Of a stretch of 64,000 bases of DNA, positions 60,220-64,000 are shown one piece after another. The notes below the pieces were generated by a model. That model saw nothing but the letters and a program-made list of their open reading frames with translations, was not told the DNA's origin and made no database searches. Each line of letters begins with the position of its first letter. Within the stretch, counting starts at the first letter, position 1. The position numbers and the translations under genes were made by a program. This DNA comes from Paraburkholderia sp041321145. GTDB lineage: Bacteria; Pseudomonadota; Gammaproteobacteria; Burkholderiales; Burkholderiaceae. Location: NCBI RefSeq assembly GCF_041321145.1, contig NZ_JBGGWA010000006.1, positions 62,001 through 126,000 of the forward strand. Reading direction: 5' to 3'.

Positions 60220-60367
60220 TTTTCATTTGCTCCAACTTGCATCTGCTTGCACGTCGTCAGACATTCGCGGTTATCGGCGCGATACGACAAAGTTCTAAAT
60301 GCAGTCCAACAGAGACGATAACGGCACGCAGGGGTTTAACTTTAGGGTTGACGCAAAACGCGGCCGG

Positions 60368-60802
60368 CTAGCCGGCCTTGCGCTCCTCGCGCACGCTATC
60401 GGCTACCGATACGACAATCGGCATCGCCGCCTGCGCGGCTTCGCGCTTGGTTAGCTTGCCGTCCACCGAGGCACCGCAATCCATCCGCAACTGCTGGTAG
60501 TAGATGTTGCCGGTCACATGCGCATTGCTCTGCAACTCGACAAAGTGATCGGCGATAACGTCACCGACAATCGTGCCGTTGATCACCACGTCGTAGCCGT
60601 GCACGTTGCCCTCGATCGAGCCGCGGTCGCTCAATACCAGCAGCGTCTGAGCGCCCGCCTCGCCGCTGACATTGCCCTTCACGTGGCCGTCCATGCGCAG
60701 GCCGTCGCAGAACTGAAGATCGCCCGTGATCCGCACGTCGTGAGCGATCAGGGTGGCGAGCTTGGTCTGCTGGATGCCCGCGTGTTTTTTCTTGCTGAAC
60801 AT
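60368..60802 (-). CDS. Bactofilin (polymer-forming cytoskeletal protein)
   Basis: 144 aa from ATG 60802. After a short polar start (MFSKKKHAGIQQTKLATLIA) comes the right-handed beta-helix core typical of bactofilins: VRITGDLQFCDGLRMDGHVKGNVSGEAG, GSIEGNVHGYDVVINGTIVGDVIADHFVELQ, AHVTGNIYYQQLRMDCGASVDGKL (segments of the family pattern G-x-h-x-G-x-h). It forms filaments on the inner membrane. It is the last gene after an M23 peptidase and a membrane-anchored coiled-coil protein on the same strand, an association known for cell-wall-shaping bactofilins. Confidence 0.9.
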   Translation of the reverse strand: MFSKKKHAGIQQTKLATLIAHDVRITGDLQFCDGLRMDGHVKGNVSGEAGAQTLLVLSDRGSIEGNVHGYDVVINGTIVGDVIADHFVELQSNAHVTGNIYYQQLRMDCGASVDGKLTKREAAQAAMPIVVSVADSVREERKAG

Positions 60803-60960
60803 AAATATCTCTTGGAAATGAAAATGTTCGTCGCGTGATGCTATCCGGGCGACGAGCCGGGGTTTGCTTACTGCGTTGTGGTGCTGCCTGCTGCGGGTCG
60901 GCAAGGCGTTGGTACGGGTTCGGCGCCGAATTGACTCATGCCGCCGCGGCTTGCCTGCGA

Positions 60961-61359
60961 TCAGCGGCGCGGCGCCGCCGCATGCGCCGGCGGCTTCGTC
61001 TTGCTCTGGCCGTGCAGGAACTGCAATTCGGCGTTCAACCGGGCGACATCGGCAGCGGCGCTATCGGCGGCTTTCTGTACCGCGGCGCGCGCCGCCGCTT
61101 CCTGCGCCAGCGCAAGCCGCGTACGTGTGAGTTCCGTCTGTTCGGTGCCTTCATCGACGGGCGCCGCGCTGCATGAGTCCGCCGCTGTGTCGGTGCGCTG
61201 CGCATGCCAGGCCATCACGCCCGCCGCGCCAACTGCCGCACTGAGCGCGCAGACGAGGACCCACGCGGCCACGCGAAGAGCTGGCGGCCGCACGGGCTGC
61301 AACGTATAGGCGCGGTGGGTCAGACTGCCCGCATCGCGGGAAAAACGCCGGTCAGCCAT
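60961..61359 (-). CDS. Single-pass membrane protein with Ala-rich coiled coil, between M23 peptidase and bactofilin
   Basis: 132 aa from ATG 61359, which overlaps the M23 stop by 8 bp. One membrane segment (about 31-52, VAAWVLVCALSAAVGAAGVMA) follows a basic cytoplasmic start; the outside part contains ELTRTRLALAQEAAARAAVQKAADSAAADVARLNAEL, a long helix with heptad-like spacing. No family recognised. Overlap with the peptidase and proximity to bactofilin make it a good candidate to connect the cytoplasmic filament with the periplasmic enzyme. Confidence 0.7.
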   Translation of the reverse strand: MADRRFSRDAGSLTHRAYTLQPVRPPALRVAAWVLVCALSAAVGAAGVMAWHAQRTDTAADSCSAAPVDEGTEQTELTRTRLALAQEAAARAAVQKAADSAAADVARLNAELQFLHGQSKTKPPAHAAAPRR

Positions 61360-62338
61360 GAAGGGGTGGCGCGAAGAGCGCAAGGTAGGCAGCCGGATCG
61401 ACCGGCGCGCCGTTGACAAGGACTTCGAAATGAAGATGCGGGCCGGTGGAGCGGCCGGTCGAGCCGACATCGGCAACATACTGGCGCGGCAGCACCAGAT
61501 CGCCCACATGCACCACGATGCGCGACGCATGACCGTAACGGGTCACGAGTCCGTTGCCATGATCGATTTCCACCGCATTGCCATAACCCGCTTTCTCGCC
61601 CGCGAAGATCACGCGGCCGCCCGCTGCCGCAAGTATCGGCGTGCCGGTCCTGGCGACCAGATCGATACCCGGATGAAAATTCAAACGATGCGTGAACGGA
61701 TCCGTGCGGTTGCCGAACGGCGAGCCGAAGCGCGCGCCGTCGGCCGGCATGCGGCCGGGAAACGCGGCGTACGCGATGGCGTGGTCGGCGGCCTGCTGCT
61801 CGAGCGCGGACAGCGTCGCAGCGATGCAGTCCAGCTGTTGCCGGGTGCGCTCGGCATCGACATGACCGGTGGGTTGCGGCGTCACGTCGGTACAGCGCCG
61901 TGGCGGCAGCGCGGGGCCGCCCTCGCCTTCGCTGTCTGTGGCGGATGTGTCGGATTCGGACGCAGCACCCGGCGCGGCGGGCGTAGCTTGCGTAACGGGT
62001 GCGCGCGGCGCCGGCCGCGGTGTATTCAGACGTGCTTCGAAATCGCGCAACGCGCCGACCTGCATCGTCAGGCGCGCAATGCGCGGTTCGATTTGCGCTA
62101 CCGATGCGTTCAGCTTGCCCAGTTGATCGATCGCGTAGTCGTGCTCGACACGATTCGCCGCCTGATCGCCGGAACCACTGTGCGCGGGCCAATGCATGCC
62201 GATAGCGATACCCGCGGCGAGCGCCAGCGCTGCCGCGCCGAACGCGGTGCTTACTGCGATCGTCAGCGCGGAGCGGCGTGTGACGAAGCCGACCGAGCCA
62301 CTGGAAAGCTGACTGCCGGCGCGAAACACGGAGGACAT
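61352..62338 (-). CDS. Membrane-anchored M23 metallopeptidase (LmdC-like)
   Basis: 328 aa from ATG 62338, with GGGAG 8 bp upstream. One N-terminal membrane anchor (about 25-47), a coiled-coil and Pro/Ala-rich spacer, then an LytM/M23 domain: FHPGIDLVARTGTPILAAAGG (first His and Asp ligands), DHGNGLVTRYGHAS, GSTGRSTGPHLHFEV (HxH). The zinc ligands are intact, so it should cut peptidoglycan cross-links. In other bacteria M23 enzymes coupled to bactofilin shape stalks or curved cells. Head of the three-gene unit. Confidence 0.88.
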   Translation of the reverse strand: MSSVFRAGSQLSSGSVGFVTRRSALTIAVSTAFGAAALALAAGIAIGMHWPAHSGSGDQAANRVEHDYAIDQLGKLNASVAQIEPRIARLTMQVGALRDFEARLNTPRPAPRAPVTQATPAAPGAASESDTSATDSEGEGGPALPPRRCTDVTPQPTGHVDAERTRQQLDCIAATLSALEQQAADHAIAYAAFPGRMPADGARFGSPFGNRTDPFTHRLNFHPGIDLVARTGTPILAAAGGRVIFAGEKAGYGNAVEIDHGNGLVTRYGHASRIVVHVGDLVLPRQYVADVGSTGRSTGPHLHFEVLVNGAPVDPAAYLALFAPPLHG

Positions 62339-62707
62339 TAGCGGCTCCCGGCGCGGGCTGTGCGAGGTGTGCACGGCCGCGCGATGGCGGCACAACACAC
62401 GTTCGGCATGCTCAACGCGCTCGGCGTGTTCAAGCGGGACAGGAGATCGGCGGAAAGGACTAACTGCATGCGGCATCAACCGGACAATTTCCGGTGGCGA
62501 TAAGGGACAAAGAGATCGATTATCGCCTGGCATCACGAAGCATCATCTCAAATACAGAGGGCCGAACGAGATGCCAGGTCGCGTATGCAGGATGCGCGCG
62601 CCAGGTGCGGTGCGCACAACGCGGCGCGACCCGCCTCGCCCTCCGCGAACCGTGTGATGAGCGGAATCGCGTCCGGCGCGGGTTTGCAAAGCCCATCGCA
62701 AAATTGC
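62339..62707. other. Divergent intergenic region between M23 operon and pyrB
   Basis: About 370 bp upstream of the pyrB promoter. Open frames here have no ribosome site or family features and one is only the upstream extension of the M23 frame. I see no RNA gene or terminator. Confidence 0.4.
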
Positions 62708-62735
62708 TTGACTTCTACGACAGGGAAACTAATAT
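62708..62735 (+). promoter_or_regulatory. Promoter of the HTH-ATCase gene
   Basis: TTGACT (62708-62713), a 16-bp spacer and TAATAT (62730-62735). Transcription would begin near 62742, inside the inverted repeat at 62735-62747, leaving a leader of about 43 nt with AGGTG 6 bp before ATG 62785. Confidence 0.65.
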
Positions 62736-62747
62736 ACGCAACGCGTA
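62735..62747. promoter_or_regulatory. Inverted repeat TACGC-AAC-GCGTA at the pyrB transcription start
   Basis: A perfect 5-bp inverted repeat with a 3-nt spacer that overlaps the -10 box and start of transcription. A further half site TACGC follows at 62757-62761. The same repeat occurs within the gene at 62993-63005. It is the natural operator for the N-terminal helix-turn-helix of the encoded enzyme. Confidence 0.6.
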
Positions 62748-62784
62748 CATAACCGATACGCGTCCCACTCCGACAGGTGCCCGC

Positions 62785-64000
62785 ATGAGCGTCCCTCAAC
62801 AAGCCTTCCTACGCGATGCGATGCGTCGCATGAACATGACCCGAGACACCTTCGCGAGCCGCATCGGCGTATCGCGCCGGGCGCTCGACACATGGCTGCT
62901 GCCGGACGATTCGCAGGAATCGCGGGCCATGCCTGAGATTGTCGAGCGTTTCGTGTCGGAAATCGTCGTGCATGGCGAGCCGGGCGATAAGCATACGCAA
63001 AGCGTAGATTCGCAGTCGCTTGCGAGCCAGATGCTGTTCGAAGGCAAGCCGCAGTTGCTGTCGGTCGATCAGTTCTCGCGCGACTCCGTCGAGGCGCTGT
63101 TTCGCGTGGCCGACATCATGCAGCCGATCGCGCGGCGCCGGAAAATCTCCCGCGTGCTCGAGGGCGCGGTGCTCGGCAATCTGTTTTTCGAAGCCAGCAC
63201 CCGCACCCGCGTGAGCTTCGGCTCGGCGTTCTGCCGGCTCGGCGGTTCGGTATGCGACACCACCGGCTTCACGTTTTCGTCGATGGCAAAGGGCGAGTCG
63301 ATCTACGACACCAGCCGCGTGATGAGCGGCTACGTCGACGCGCTGGTGATCCGTCATCCGGAGCAAGGCTCGGTGGCCGAATTCGCGCGCGCGACCAACG
63401 TGCCGGTGATCAACGGCGGCGACGGCCCGGGCGAGCATCCGAGCCAGGCGCTGCTCGATCTGTACACGATCCAGCGCGAGTTCTCGCGGCTGGGCAAGAT
63501 CGTCGACGGCGCGCATATCGCGCTGGTAGGCGACCTGAAATATGGCCGTACGGTGCACTCGCTGGTCAAGCTGCTGGCGCTGTATCGCGGCATCAAGTTC
63601 ACGCTGGTCTCGCCGCCCATGCTCGAAATGCCGAGTTATATCATCGAGCAGATTTCGCGCAACGATCACGTAATCGAGCAGACCCACGATCTGCCCGCCG
63701 GGCTGCGCGGCGCCGACGTGGTATACGCCACGCGCATCCAGAAAGAGCGCTTTACGGACGAATCGTTCGAAGGTTACACGCCCGATTTCCAGATCAATCA
63801 GGCGCTGATGGACAGCGTGTGTGGCGCGGACACCTTGATCATGCACCCGCTGCCGCGCGACAGCCGGCCGGGCGCGAACGATCTGAGCGTCGATCTGAAC
63901 CACGATTCGCGGCTGGCGATTTTCCGGCAGACGGATAACGGCATCCCGGTGCGGATGGCGATTTTCGCGGTGCTGCTGGGCGTCGAAAAGCTGGTCCAGC
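62785..64000 (+). CDS. pyrB: Aspartate carbamoyltransferase with N-terminal helix-turn-helix domain (3' end off the window)
   Basis: 405 codons visible from ATG 62785. Residues about 5-62 are not part of the standard enzyme: FLRDAMRRMNMTRDTFASRI and GVSRRALDTWLLPDD form an XRE-type helix-turn-helix. The catalytic part starts near 85: FFEASTRTRVSFGSAF (carbamoyl phosphate), SMAKGESIYDT (80s-loop Lys), INGGDGPGEHPSQALLD, VGDLKYGRTVHSL and HPLPRD. It joins carbamoyl phosphate to aspartate in pyrimidine synthesis. The extra domain is about 80 residues beyond the roughly 310-residue E. coli catalytic chain. Presence of matching inverted repeats in promoter and gene suggests self-regulation. Confidence 0.9.
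   Translation, partial: MSVPQQAFLRDAMRRMNMTRDTFASRIGVSRRALDTWLLPDDSQESRAMPEIVERFVSEIVVHGEPGDKHTQSVDSQSLASQMLFEGKPQLLSVDQFSRDSVEALFRVADIMQPIARRRKISRVLEGAVLGNLFFEASTRTRVSFGSAFCRLGGSVCDTTGFTFSSMAKGESIYDTSRVMSGYVDALVIRHPEQGSVAEFARATNVPVINGGDGPGEHPSQALLDLYTIQREFSRLGKIVDGAHIALVGDLKYGRTVHSLVKLLALYRGIKFTLVSPPMLEMPSYIIEQISRNDHVIEQTHDLPAGLRGADVVYATRIQKERFTDESFEGYTPDFQINQALMDSVCGADTLIMHPLPRDSRPGANDLSVDLNHDSRLAIFRQTDNGIPVRMAIFAVLLGVEKLVQ
62993..63005. promoter_or_regulatory. Second TACGC-N3-GCGTA inverted repeat, inside the HTH-ATCase gene
   Basis: TACGC-AAA-GCGTA in codons 70-74, in the linker between the HTH and catalytic domains, 258 bp downstream of the promoter copy. Ten fixed bases recurring at this distance is unlikely to be chance and suggests an auxiliary operator. 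Confidence 0.5.

Overview
The window is GC-rich DNA from a betaproteobacterium, most likely a Paraburkholderia or Burkholderia species. That call rests on protein content (homoprotocatechuate pathway, Burkholderiales-type porin, abundant RND efflux and LysR genes, an aspartate carbamoyltransferase with an N-terminal helix-turn-helix), on tight gene packing with many ATGA start/stop overlaps, and on codon use. It looks chromosomal. I saw no rRNA, tRNA, CRISPR array, insertion sequence or prophage. All family calls were made by reading the sequence; no database search was run.

Layout. 1-6450: a partial divergent hpaR and a homoprotocatechuate (3,4-dihydroxyphenylacetate) meta-cleavage operon hpaG1-G2-E-D-F-H-I, with a clear promoter and a perfect palindromic operator. 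6.6-14 kb: a small lipoprotein, a membrane GGDEF-EAL protein, a DUF2252 protein and a hybrid sensor kinase with two receivers. 14.1-17.5 kb: a GntR/UTRA regulator overlapping TauE/SafE and DUF1634 genes, then a small membrane protein and a COG4705 membrane protein. 17.5-25.8 kb (minus): an RND efflux operon (EF-hand protein, outer-membrane factor, adaptor, pump, response regulator, kinase). 25.9-29.5 kb: amylase-like gene debris, an FNT channel, an ArsB-type transporter. 29.5-38.9 kb: dinB and a second RND operon with its own two-component system but the opposite order of transport genes. 39-45.7 kb: a VOC protein, a LysR regulator, a SulP transporter, a HipBA-like module with duplicated operator arms, and a RIO-type kinase. 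45.8-49.1 kb: a second COG4705 protein, an exported propeller protein and a porin. 49.2-55.6 kb: a five-gene operon of unknown purpose (HpaI-type aldolase, amidohydrolase, unknown protein, MFS transporter, EAR/EPTP propeller) facing a LysR gene across two tandem inverted repeats. 55.6-60.2 kb: a second DUF2252 protein, a lactate permease with two LldR/PdhR-type sites upstream, and an EAL protein. 60.3-62.3 kb: bactofilin, a membrane-anchored coiled-coil protein and an M23 peptidase. 62.7-64 kb: aspartate carbamoyltransferase, running off the end.

Points that deserve most attention: (i) the HTH-ATCase, whose promoter and linker-coding region each carry the same TACGC-N3-GCGTA inverted repeat, which suggests an enzyme that regulates its own gene; (ii) two DUF2252 proteins in which phosphotransferase-like catalytic motifs come before glycine-loop/lysine motifs, as in a circularly permuted kinase fold; (iii) the LysR/aldolase/EAR operon; (iv) an apparently leaderless hipBA promoter bracketed by duplicated TATCGGAC arms.
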